From assembly GCA_025655555.1 (NCBI GenBank), contig JAHXIQ010000002.1:783739-847738 (forward strand): 64,000 nucleotides of DNA. Direction: 5' to 3'. This document shows positions 56,177 to 64,000 of the stretch, piece after piece. Both the position numbers and the translations under genes were made by a program. Below the pieces are notes generated by a model, which ran no database searches, was not told the DNA's origin, and was given only the letters and a program-made list of their open reading frames with translations. The first letter of the stretch is position 1. Each line of letters opens with the position of its first letter. This stretch comes from Candidatus Thiodiazotropha sp. (ex Myrtea sp. 'scaly one' KF741663) (lineage in GTDB: Bacteria; Pseudomonadota; Gammaproteobacteria; Chromatiales; Chromatiaceae).

Positions 56177-57790
56177 TTGAGTCTTAAATTCCAGATTGCC
56201 CAACTGAATTTCCTGGTGGGTGATATCGAGGGCAATGCCCAGAAGATCATCGATGCAGCGGAATCCGCGATAGGCAAGGCGGATGTCATTGTCTTTCCCG
56301 AGTTGGCCTTGACGGGCTATCCGCCGGAAGACCTCTTATTGAGGGATCACTTTATTCGACGGGTGGAGCGGGCCATTGCCCTTATTGTCGCGCGGGTAAA
56401 TGGAATACATCTCGTGGTGGGATATCCACTGAGGCGGAATGACAATCTCTACAATGTAGCAGGAGTCTGGCGTGACGGCAGTATTCTGGCCGAGTACGCC
56501 AAACACCTGTTGCCCAACTACAGTGTGTTCGATGAGATGCGCTACTTCACATCGGGACATGAAGCAGTGACCTTTGAATTGAAGGGTGTGCGTATCGGTC
56601 TGACCGTCTGCGAAGACATATGGGAACCGGAACCTGCGGCGATGAGTCGTGCTGCCGGTGCCCGAATCCTGCTGAATATCAACGCCTCCCCTTTCCATTT
56701 GGGGAAAGCGCCAGAGCGTGAACAGCTGGTGCAACAGCGTGCTCGGGAAAATCGTTTGCCAATCATCTATGCCAATCTGGTTGGTGGACAGGATGAGCTG
56801 GTGTTCGATGGCGGGTCTTTTGTGGTGGATGCTGCCGGTGAACTGACGCAGCGACTGCCTTATTTTCAGGAGGCCCAGGGACAGGTGGATTTTGATGTGG
56901 ACCAGCTAACGCCCTGCCCAGGTGAACTGGCTATCGAGTCGGAGATGGAAGAGGTGCAACGGGTCTATGAGGCATTGGTGCTGGGCGTGCGTGATTATGT
57001 TCGAAAGAATGGATTCAATGGTGCCATCCTCGGGCTTTCCGGTGGTGTGGATTCGGCCCTGACGCTGGCGTTGGCAGTGGATGCGCTGGGTGCAGAGCAG
57101 GTGGAGGTGGTCATGATGCCTTCCCGGTACACCGCTGATATGAGCAATGAGGATGCGATCGCAGAAGCGGAGGCTTTGGGTGTTGCCTACCGGTCAATTC
57201 CCATCGAGCCAGCCTTTCAGGCCTTTCTCTCCATGTTGTCGGAAGCATTTGCCGGAAAACCTGCGGATGTTACGGAGGAGAATATTCAGGCCCGTTGCCG
57301 GGGTATTGTGCTGATGGCGATCAGCAACAAACAGGGACGTATCCTGCTGACTACCGGCAACAAGAGCGAAATGTCAGTTGGATACGCGACGCTTTATGGT
57401 GATATGGCGGGGGGGTTCGCACCTATCAAAGATGTCCCCAAGATGCTGGTCTATCAGCTGTGTGAATACCGTAATCGTGTTTCTCCAGTCATACCTCAAC
57501 GTGTCCTCGACCGGCCGCCGTCAGCGGAGTTGGCGCCGGATCAGCAGGATAGTGATTCACTGCCGGATTATGCGGTGCTGGATGCCGTGCTGGAATGCTA
57601 TGTAGAACTCGATCAGGGGGTTGATGAAATCGTAGCCGGCGGTTACGAACGCGACACGGTGGAGCAGGTGATTCGCATGGTGGACCGTAACGAGTACAAA
57701 CGACGTCAGGCGCCACCGGGAGTCAAGATAACCCGCCGGGCTTACGGCCGTGACCGCCGCTATCCCCTGACTTGGGGGAAGGGGTACTAA
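56177..57790 (+). CDS. nadE: Glutamine-dependent NAD+ synthetase
   Basis: A 537-residue two-domain enzyme amidating deamido-NAD with glutamine-derived ammonia. The N-terminal nitrilase-like glutaminase has the triad Glu42 (FPELALTGYP), Lys109 (EYAKHLLPNY) and Cys145 (LTVCEDIW). The C-terminal synthetase has GLSGGVDSALTLALAVDALG, TGNKSEMSVGYATLYGDMAGGFAPIKDVPK and the end DRRYPLTWGKG. The start is a TTG at 56177 with GAGGAG 6 bases upstream; the frame is open back to 56093, but that part is unlike the family. A PII gene follows. Confidence 0.94.
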   Translation: MSLKFQIAQLNFLVGDIEGNAQKIIDAAESAIGKADVIVFPELALTGYPPEDLLLRDHFIRRVERAIALIVARVNGIHLVVGYPLRRNDNLYNVAGVWRDGSILAEYAKHLLPNYSVFDEMRYFTSGHEAVTFELKGVRIGLTVCEDIWEPEPAAMSRAAGARILLNINASPFHLGKAPEREQLVQQRARENRLPIIYANLVGGQDELVFDGGSFVVDAAGELTQRLPYFQEAQGQVDFDVDQLTPCPGELAIESEMEEVQRVYEALVLGVRDYVRKNGFNGAILGLSGGVDSALTLALAVDALGAEQVEVVMMPSRYTADMSNEDAIAEAEALGVAYRSIPIEPAFQAFLSMLSEAFAGKPADVTEENIQARCRGIVLMAISNKQGRILLTTGNKSEMSVGYATLYGDMAGGFAPIKDVPKMLVYQLCEYRNRVSPVIPQRVLDRPPSAELAPDQQDSDSLPDYAVLDAVLECYVELDQGVDEIVAGGYERDTVEQVIRMVDRNEYKRRQAPPGVKITRRAYGRDRRYPLTWGKGY

Positions 57791-57864
57791 TGTTACCAGG
57801 CCCGAATGGATTGGACGCGATTGGCCGTCGGGCGTTAAACTCCCCGCTCTGTGCACGATGGTAA

Positions 57865-58239
<375 letters not shown>

Positions 58240-58253
58240 TTACCTGGGTCTGC

Positions 58254-59075
58254 TCACTTATCATCCAAATTCAGTGGGCTCAGAATGGTGGAGAGGAAAC
58301 CCGAGTCATCCTCTGTCGGAGCTGGGACATCCAGGTTGCCATTCTCAATGTTCAACGCAAGGACACGACCGGCATCTTCCGCCAATGTGGTCATGCCGAG
58401 CCGGGTATAGGCATCGACCATGATCTCCAAGGCGTCCTTTACTGCATCCGTACGTTGAAAATTCGAGACAACCCGATTGGCTCTGTTGGCGGCTGCCAGA
58501 TAGGCACCGCGCTTCATGTAGTATCGGGCAACATGAATCTGATATTTCGCCAGATTGCTTCTTAGGTAGAGCATCCGCTGTCTGGCGTCGGTAGAATATT
58601 TGCTTTCAGGATATCTGCGAGCCAGTTCGGCAAAATCGTTGAATGAAGTGAGTGCTGCACCTGCATCCCTTTGCGATGGGTCCGATGAGATCAGCCGTGT
58701 GAGCAGACTGGTGTTTCGGTTGTAGTTGGCCAGGCCCTTCAAGTAGTAGGCATAATCGACGAAGGGATTCTGTGGATTGAGTTTAATGAAGCGGTCCGCT
58801 GCGGCGATGGCCGAGTCGGGTTCGTTATTTTTATAGTGGGTGTAGATCAAGTCGAGTTGCGACTGGGTGGCGTAGGGACCAAAAGGAAAGCGTGCCTGCA
58901 GACCTTCGTAGTACTTGATCGCCTGATCGTATTCACCGTCCAGCATGGCCTCTTTGGCCTCGGAATAGAATTGACTGGCGCTCCAACCCTTGGTCTCGTC
59001 CTGCAAGTCAGGTACCGCACAGGCAGCGAGCATCAGGAGTGAAATGAGGAGAGCGAGCAGGTGTTTGAAGGTCAT
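58254..59075 (-). CDS. bamD: Outer-membrane assembly lipoprotein BamD
   Basis: The 273-residue lipoprotein precursor has lipobox LAAC (Cys19). A chain of TPR-like repeats follows (ASQFYSEAKEAMLDGEYDQAIKYYEGLQARFPFGPYATQSQLDLIYTHYKNNEPDSAIAAADRFIKLNPQNP). It is an essential part of the BAM complex inserting beta-barrels. The ATG at 59075 gives the lipoprotein signal; the open frame to 59150 lacks support. It is divergent from rluD, as in other gammaproteobacteria. Confidence 0.95.
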   Translation of the reverse strand: MTFKHLLALLISLLMLAACAVPDLQDETKGWSASQFYSEAKEAMLDGEYDQAIKYYEGLQARFPFGPYATQSQLDLIYTHYKNNEPDSAIAAADRFIKLNPQNPFVDYAYYLKGLANYNRNTSLLTRLISSDPSQRDAGAALTSFNDFAELARRYPESKYSTDARQRMLYLRSNLAKYQIHVARYYMKRGAYLAAANRANRVVSNFQRTDAVKDALEIMVDAYTRLGMTTLAEDAGRVLALNIENGNLDVPAPTEDDSGFLSTILSPLNLDDK

Positions 59076-59148
59076 TGGCCGGAACTGTCTAAGTGTGATT
59101 TCGTAGTGAGGCGTGAGTATAGCGGAAACCGCTTCCTGAGGGCTAACC

Positions 59149-60123
59149 ATGACATCTGATGCCGAACAGCCGCCAGAAGTTCAACCGCTTGAGTTGCGGG
59201 TGCCGGAGGTATCTGCGGGCGTGCGGTTGGATCAGTTACTGTCCGAGCATTTTTCAGAATATTCCCGTAGCCGCCTACAACGATGGATCAAGCTGGGGCA
59301 TGTCCTGCTGGACGGTTGTGCCTGTCGGGCCAAGGACAAGGTAAGGGGCGGTGAACTGGTGGTAGTCCGGCCGATCCTGGAAGCAGAGGTTTCCGATCTG
59401 GCAGAGGACATGGCGCTTGATATCGTCTATGAGGACGAAGCCCTGCTGGTGGTTAACAAACCCGCTGGCATGGTGGTACATCCAGCAGCCGGAAACCCGA
59501 ATGGCACGCTGCTCAACGGTTTGCTGGGGCACCATCCGCCGCTGGAGAAGATTCCCCGCGCAGGTATCGTGCATCGGTTGGATAAGGAGACCAGTGGGCT
59601 GTTGGTGGTGGCAAAGACCTTGCCGGCGCAGAATGCCTTGGTCCAGCAGTTGCAGGCCCGTAGCGTCAAACGTGAGTATCGGGCTGTGGTCCAGGGAGTC
59701 ATGACGGCCGGTGGGCGGGTCGATGCGCCTATAGCGCGACACCCGGTCAACCGCCTGCGCATGGCGGTGATCGAGACTGGAAAGCCGGCAGTGACTCACT
59801 ATCGTGTGCTGCAGCGCTATCGTGCTCACACCTATGTTAAGGTCAATTTGGAGACAGGTCGTACACACCAGATCCGTGTACATATGGCACATATTCACTT
59901 TCCGCTCGTCGGTGATCCACTCTATGGTGGAAGATTGAAACTGCCATCCGGGGCCTGCGATCTCTTAGTCGAGACACTTCGTGATTTTCGACGTCAGGCG
60001 TTGCATGCCATGCGCTTGGCGCTGGTCCATCCAGAAAGCGGGGAAACCCTGACTTGGGAGGCGCCGCTGCCGGAGGATATGCAGCATCTGATAGAGGCCC
60101 TCGAGATGGATATGATTGAATGA
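59149..60123 (+). CDS. rluD: 23S rRNA pseudouridine(1911/1915/1917) synthase RluD
   Basis: A 324-residue enzyme with an N-terminal S4-like RNA-binding domain (GVRLDQLLSEHFSEYSRSRLQRWIKLGHVLLDG) and a catalytic domain with Asp145 in GIVHRLDKETSGLLVVAK. LETGRTHQIRVHMAHIHFPLVGDPLYGG is also conserved. It modifies helix 69 of 23S rRNA. It overlaps pgeF by 4 bases. Confidence 0.96.
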   Translation: MTSDAEQPPEVQPLELRVPEVSAGVRLDQLLSEHFSEYSRSRLQRWIKLGHVLLDGCACRAKDKVRGGELVVVRPILEAEVSDLAEDMALDIVYEDEALLVVNKPAGMVVHPAAGNPNGTLLNGLLGHHPPLEKIPRAGIVHRLDKETSGLLVVAKTLPAQNALVQQLQARSVKREYRAVVQGVMTAGGRVDAPIARHPVNRLRMAVIETGKPAVTHYRVLQRYRAHTYVKVNLETGRTHQIRVHMAHIHFPLVGDPLYGGRLKLPSGACDLLVETLRDFRRQALHAMRLALVHPESGETLTWEAPLPEDMQHLIEALEMDMIE

Positions 60124-60854
60124 TCACCCCACTGATCCCCGATTGGCCTGTACCCGGTCACGTTAAGAGCCTGATCACAACCCGGCAGGGTGGCGTCAGC
60201 CTGCCCCCATATGACAGTCTGAATCTGGCTCAGCATGTGGGCGATGATCCAGCAGCTGTGGCGCGAAACCGGGCACTGCTGAAAGCAGCATACCAACTCC
60301 CGGATGACCCGTTTTGGTTAAACCAGGTTCATGGTTGCCGGGTGGCCGATAGTGCCGCTGAGACCCCAGGATGTGAGGCGGACGCTGTCTTCAGTGATCA
60401 GTCCGCTGTGGTTTGTGCGGTATTGACTGCCGACTGTCTGCCCCTGTTGATCACGGATCGATCAGGCCATCGGGTATGTGCGGTACATGCGGGCTGGCGT
60501 GGATTGGCGGCAGGAGTGATCGAGTCGGCTGTTTCCCGTATGGATACATCACCTGCTGACCTTATGGCTTGGCTGGGACCCGCGATCGGGCCGGATGTCT
60601 TTGAGGTAGGGGCAGAGGTACGTCAGGCTTTTATTGATTCTTCTACGAGCGATGAAGCAGCATTCAAGCCTCATGGTGATGCCCGCTGGCTGGCGGACAT
60701 CTACCGACTGGCCAGGTTGAGGCTGGCACGTTTGGGTGTGGGATATGTCGGAGGCGGTGAATACTGCACGATGACACAAGCGGAGTTGTTCTACTCCTAT
60801 CGACGTGAGGGTGTGACCGGTAGAATGGCATCACTCATCTGGCTCGACCAGTAG
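60120..60854 (+). CDS. pgeF: Peptidoglycan editing factor PgeF (YfiH family)
   Basis: A 244-residue DUF152 protein. The predicted metal site is His71 (NQVHG), Cys106 (TADCLPLL) and His123 (VHAGWRG). In E. coli PgeF hydrolyses mis-incorporated L-Ser from UDP-MurNAc-peptide; older annotations as polyphenol oxidase should be avoided. It is translationally coupled to rluD. Confidence 0.93.
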   Translation: MITPLIPDWPVPGHVKSLITTRQGGVSLPPYDSLNLAQHVGDDPAAVARNRALLKAAYQLPDDPFWLNQVHGCRVADSAAETPGCEADAVFSDQSAVVCAVLTADCLPLLITDRSGHRVCAVHAGWRGLAAGVIESAVSRMDTSPADLMAWLGPAIGPDVFEVGAEVRQAFIDSSTSDEAAFKPHGDARWLADIYRLARLRLARLGVGYVGGGEYCTMTQAELFYSYRREGVTGRMASLIWLDQ

Positions 60855-60884
60855 CAGGCAATACCATAAAGCGAGGAGTGATTG

Positions 60885-61403
60885 ATGGATTGGCAGATGT
60901 TGACACTGGTTGGCGAAGACCAGCCGGGAATTGTGGCGCAGGTGACTGATGCTCTTTATCAGAGCGGATTCAATCTGGGAGAGACCTCGATGATCCGTCT
61001 TGGTGGTAACTTTACCATCATGATGATGGTGGGGAGTGCGCAAGCGCAGGGTGATCTGACCAGACAGCTAGCGCCTGTGGCGGAGAAGTTGGGGCTTCAG
61101 CTTCACCTCGATCCGATCAGAGGTGCATTACATCAACACCGGGTGCCGAATTTTCAGGTCAGGGTGAATGGTGCAGACCGGGCGGGAATCGTGGCGCGGG
61201 TCACCGGGGTGTTGGCAGTCTGTGGATTTAATATTCTGGAGTTGGAGTCCGATGTCGTGGGTACAGAGCAGGAACCGGTCTATATCATGACCATCCAGGG
61301 TTATTCTGAGTCTACGCTGGAGTCGCTGGAAGCGGCACTTGGAGAACTGAAGGCTAAGGATATCGATGTCCATGTCTCGCCCATTGAAACCCTGATCGGA
61401 TGA
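60885..61403 (+). CDS. GcvR-like protein with two ACT domains
   Basis: A 172-residue protein with ACT domains at ~1-80 (MLTLVGEDQPGIVAQVTDALYQSGFNLGETSMIRLGGNFTIMMMV) and ~90-170 (FQVRVNGADRAGIVARVTGVLAVCGFNILELESDVVG). The layout matches the glycine cleavage system repressor GcvR, which acts by binding GcvA. No gcv genes are visible, so the partner is unknown. The ATG at 60885 follows GAGGAG; a TTG precedes it. Confidence 0.8.
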   Translation: MDWQMLTLVGEDQPGIVAQVTDALYQSGFNLGETSMIRLGGNFTIMMMVGSAQAQGDLTRQLAPVAEKLGLQLHLDPIRGALHQHRVPNFQVRVNGADRAGIVARVTGVLAVCGFNILELESDVVGTEQEPVYIMTIQGYSESTLESLEAALGELKAKDIDVHVSPIETLIG

Positions 61404-61407
61404 TTGC

Positions 61408-61932
61408 ATGGCGATTCTGGAAATTTTGAAACTGCCGGATTCCCGGCTTAAAGAGATTGCTGAAGAAGTCACCGCCTTCGATGATGAACTGCACAGCTTC
61501 ATCTCCGATCTGGAAGAGACGCGTCTGGATGGTCCCGCTGCTGTCGGTATCGCCGCCACGCAAGTGGGGCGGCTACAGCGCATTGTCATCATCGATTGCT
61601 CGAATACCCGCAAGCCGGTACCGAATCACGGCCGCTTGGTGCTGGTCAATCCGGAAATCACCGAGTGGGACGGCTTCGAGTTAGGGCGAGAAGGTTGTTT
61701 ATCGGTACCAGATTATACGGGAAACGTGATTCGCGCAGAAAAAATCAAGGTCAAGGCGATGGATCCTGCGGGTCTGGCCAGTGAGTATGAGATGGAGGGA
61801 TTCGAGGCCCGCGCCCTGCAGCACGAAGTGGATCACCTTGACGGCATCCTGTTTGTTGACCGATTGGTCAGCCGGCGAACGGATCTCTTTCAGCGTAAAG
61901 TCTATCGTAAAGGTGGCGCGCAAAAGACCTAG
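61408..61932 (+). CDS. def: Peptide deformylase
   Basis: A 174-residue metallohydrolase removing N-terminal formyl groups. Metal ligands are Cys97 (EGCLSVP) and His139/His143 in QHEVDHLDG with catalytic Glu140. Motif 1 reads AVGIAATQVG, with Ala in place of the first Gly of GxGxAAxQ. It is not beside fmt here, so it may be a second deformylase, but the catalytic residues are intact. Confidence 0.9.
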   Translation: MAILEILKLPDSRLKEIAEEVTAFDDELHSFISDLEETRLDGPAAVGIAATQVGRLQRIVIIDCSNTRKPVPNHGRLVLVNPEITEWDGFELGREGCLSVPDYTGNVIRAEKIKVKAMDPAGLASEYEMEGFEARALQHEVDHLDGILFVDRLVSRRTDLFQRKVYRKGGAQKT

Positions 61933-61955
61933 CCCATCAGACAATCCTTTTAAAC

Positions 61956-62639
61956 GTGAATAGCCTTTTTCTCATACTCTTACTGTTGGCCATCGCTTTG
62001 TTGGTCGGATTGGTGTGGCTCTCTCGCCTTAGCTTAGCCGCCAATCGGACAGACTGGGGTTCTCCCTGGGTGAACCTGCTGGATGGTTTGAACCTTCTTT
62101 TTTGCACGCGTTACCACAGGCTGTCACTGGTTGAACTACCGCTTCCGGATCAAGGGGCTGCCGTGGTTGTGGCTAATCATATCTCGGGTCTCGACCCACT
62201 CTTAATGATCGCCTGCAGCCGACGCCCGCTACGCTTTTTGATAGCCCGGGAACAGTACCAGCGTTTTGGATTACAATGGCTGTTCCGCGCTGCCGGCTGC
62301 ATCCCAGTTGATCGAGAACGATCGCCGGAAAAGGCATTGCGACAGGCCTTTAATGCCTTGCGTGACGGCGAAGTGGTGGCGCTCTTCCCCTATGGCAAGA
62401 TCCACCTGGATAGTCATCCCCCAAGACGCACCAAGGCGGGTGCCTCCCGCCTCGCGTTAATCACCAAAGCACCGGTGATTCCCTTGTATATTTCAGGTAT
62501 TGACCGGCAGGGTCATGTGATCAGCTCGGTTTTTTTTCGTGCCAAGGCCAAGGTTGATTGCCTGCCTGTCATCGAAGTCACGGATAAGACGTCAGAGCAG
62601 ATCTATGAAGAGATTGAACGTGCGGTGACTGCAAGCTAG
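61956..62639 (+). CDS. PlsC-family acyltransferase with altered motif III
   Basis: The 227-residue protein has an N-terminal TM (~3-22), the catalytic NHISGLD (His75-x4-Asp80) and motif II GCIPVDRERS. The segment normally FPEGTRS reads LFPYGKIH, with Tyr146 instead of the conserved Glu that positions the glycerol-phosphate. It may be a lysophospholipid or other acyltransferase with changed substrate preference. The GTG start (61956) follows def by 23 bases, with only a weak ribosome-binding site. Confidence 0.78.
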   Translation: MNSLFLILLLLAIALLVGLVWLSRLSLAANRTDWGSPWVNLLDGLNLLFCTRYHRLSLVELPLPDQGAAVVVANHISGLDPLLMIACSRRPLRFLIAREQYQRFGLQWLFRAAGCIPVDRERSPEKALRQAFNALRDGEVVALFPYGKIHLDSHPPRRTKAGASRLALITKAPVIPLYISGIDRQGHVISSVFFRAKAKVDCLPVIEVTDKTSEQIYEEIERAVTAS

Positions 62640-62920
62640 GGCTTGTTACACGCATTTGATTGCGCTTTTGTATACCCGCTCACTCACTTCATTCAGAAAG
62701 AGATGTGCGGTGTCAGTACCTGAGATCATTTACGATCACCATCTTCCTGTACATTTTTTTTCATCTTACGATCGCAGATAATCCAGCGGGCTGTGGACAT
62801 ATTCTCCCTCTTGGCTGGGATTGGACTTCTCCACTCGTGATATGAGGAATACCTGATGCTATGGTGGCAATATCGCTGTCTTAACATCACGAAAAAAATA
62901 GACCCATAAACGAATATGAC
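62640..62920 (+). other. 281-base gap before zapE
   Basis: No gene is supported. The one frame over 60 codons (62660-62845) has no ribosome-binding site or family and runs through AT-rich, T-tract sequence. The segment just before 62921 lacks a strong Shine-Dalgarno. The gap may hold the zapE promoter, but no -35/-10 pair was settled. Confidence 0.4.
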
Positions 62921-63994
62921 ATGTCTCTGAATCGTCACTACACAAAGCAGCTTGAGCAGCATGGCTACAAACCGGACGCCCACCAGGAACAGGTACTGGT
63001 TGAATTTGATCGTCTGGCCAAGGCGCTGACGGACAAACCACAGACAAGAGGTTGGCTGTGGAAGAAACAGGTAGTGCCGGTGCAGGGTATCTATCTTTGG
63101 GGTGGCGTTGGGCGTGGCAAGACCTGGTTGATGGATCTCTTCTGTGCCCATCTCAGTGGGATCGATGTTGAGCGTCATCACTTTCACAGCTTCATGCGTC
63201 AGGTTCACGAGGCGATGCGGCAGATGGAGGGCAAGGCTGCCCCAATGGATCGGGTCGTCGGAGAAATGGCACAGCGATTCCGCGTGCTTTGCCTCGATGA
63301 ATTCCATGTCATCGATATCGGTGATGCGATGCTCATGCGTAGCCTGCTTGAGGCATTGGAACACCACCGTATTACGCTGGTGACAACTTCCAACCAACCA
63401 CCGGACAATCTCTACAAGGGCGGGATTCAGCGGGAGAGTTTCCTCCCTGCCATTGAGGTGTTGAAGCGGTGTAATGTGGTGATCGAACTGGCGGGCGAGA
63501 CAGACTATCGGTTACAGCTCTTTGAAGCATCTTCTGTCTACCACACACCGCTGGGTGAGCCATCGACCACCAATATGAAACGAGAGTTTGATCGCCTGAC
63601 CGGTGAAGCGGTGGCAGATAAGGGGCGCTTTGAAGTGCCGGGGCGTCCTGTCAGGTTTATCAAACGCGCCGGGGGTGTCATTTGGTGCGATTTCAATGCA
63701 CTTTGTGGTCCGCCAAGATGGCAGAATGACTATCTCGAATTGGCACGCTGTCACCATACCGTGTTCATTTCCGAAGTCCCTCATCTGGATGGTAGATGGG
63801 ATGATCGCACCCGGCGATTCATCAATCTGATCGATGTTTTCTATGACCGCAAAGTCAAGGTGGTGATAAGTGCGGAGACACCACCTGATGAACTATATAG
63901 CGGTACCCGACTTGCCTTTGAGTTTGGACGAACCGTCAGTCGGCTCAAGGAGATGCAGTCGGTGGCCTATCTGGAGACACCGCATCTTGGCTAG
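62921..63994 (+). CDS. zapE: AFG1-like cell-division ATPase ZapE
   Basis: The 357-residue P-loop ATPase has the family features. These are GIYLWGGVGRGKTWLMDLF (Walker A), RFRVLCLDEFHVIDIGDAMLMRSLLEAL (Walker B), TTSNQPPDNLYKGGIQRESFLPAIEVL (sensor 1 and arginine finger region) and FNALCGPPRWQNDYLELA in the C-terminal third. ZapE associates with FtsZ and is needed under stress or low oxygen in E. coli. It ends 6 bases before the window edge. Confidence 0.94.
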   Translation: MSLNRHYTKQLEQHGYKPDAHQEQVLVEFDRLAKALTDKPQTRGWLWKKQVVPVQGIYLWGGVGRGKTWLMDLFCAHLSGIDVERHHFHSFMRQVHEAMRQMEGKAAPMDRVVGEMAQRFRVLCLDEFHVIDIGDAMLMRSLLEALEHHRITLVTTSNQPPDNLYKGGIQRESFLPAIEVLKRCNVVIELAGETDYRLQLFEASSVYHTPLGEPSTTNMKREFDRLTGEAVADKGRFEVPGRPVRFIKRAGGVIWCDFNALCGPPRWQNDYLELARCHHTVFISEVPHLDGRWDDRTRRFINLIDVFYDRKVKVVISAETPPDELYSGTRLAFEFGRTVSRLKEMQSVAYLETPHLG

Positions 63995-64000
63995 GGCCTG

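Noticed and set aside
62660..62845. 61-codon frame before zapE
   Set aside because: No ribosome-binding site; passes through T-tracts; no conserved features.

Overview
The window is an unbroken chromosomal segment of a gammaproteobacterium. The evidence is the S10/spc/alpha ribosomal order with rpmJ after secY, pilB-pilC-pilD-coaE, pilSR, ampD/ampE, bamD divergent from rluD-pgeF, purK-purE and a ClpB of gammaproteobacterial type. A DsrC/TusE-family protein, a Dnr-like regulator and an AFG1-like ATPase fit a free-living or symbiotic sulfur-oxidising relative of Chromatiales (Sedimenticola/Thiodiazotropha-like). That placement is inference from gene content; no rRNA or tRNA gene was seen.

1-13,224: ribosomal protein superoperon, from a 5'-truncated rplC through spc (with secY and rpmJ) and alpha (rpsM-rpsK-rpsD-rpoA-rplQ), closed by a strong, probably bidirectional terminator. 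An unexpected terminator-like hairpin lies between rpsN and rpsH.

13,333-18,872: an orphan b-type cytochrome, a SpoU-family RNA methyltransferase, a candidate 27-residue membrane peptide, then a leftward, mostly overlapping operon. It holds two DUF1538 membrane proteins (the family of the two-component cation/proton antiporter UmpAB), a PII-like protein, a CBS-pair protein, AmpD and AmpE. This is the most system-like accessory cluster in the window, with inverted repeats just upstream of its first gene.

19,400-26,301: a DUF1631 protein, an FKBP isomerase and nadC rightward. Leftward are a small protein with a flagellar-rod-like tail, an EgtB/SUMF1-like protein that has lost the family's iron-binding histidines, a single-cysteine DsrC/TusE protein, a HugZ-like protein and an MTH1187-family protein.

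26,795-33,703: an MscS channel and an OmpA protein with three 30-residue calcium-type repeats. A signalling set follows (OmpR-type regulator, FecR/LysM-like periplasmic protein, CHASE2 histidine kinase), split by a 270-bp element with 35-bp terminal inverted repeats and nested internal repeats.

33,798-44,009: ilvD, a lipoprotein, a Dnr-like regulator, purK-purE, a GGDEF-EAL protein, and clpB behind a near-consensus sigma-32 promoter.

44,010-55,962: type IV pilus locus. It contains an AT-rich O-antigen-ligase/pilin-glycosylase-like gene, coaE-pilD-pilC-pilB, two pilin genes and pilR-pilS. The larger pilin gene has a near-consensus sigma-54 promoter with clustered TGTC motifs upstream, matching control by PilSR.

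56,177-63,994: nadE (start set at a TTG codon) with a PII gene, bamD, rluD-pgeF, a GcvR-like ACT protein, def, a PlsC-family acyltransferase with an altered motif, and zapE.
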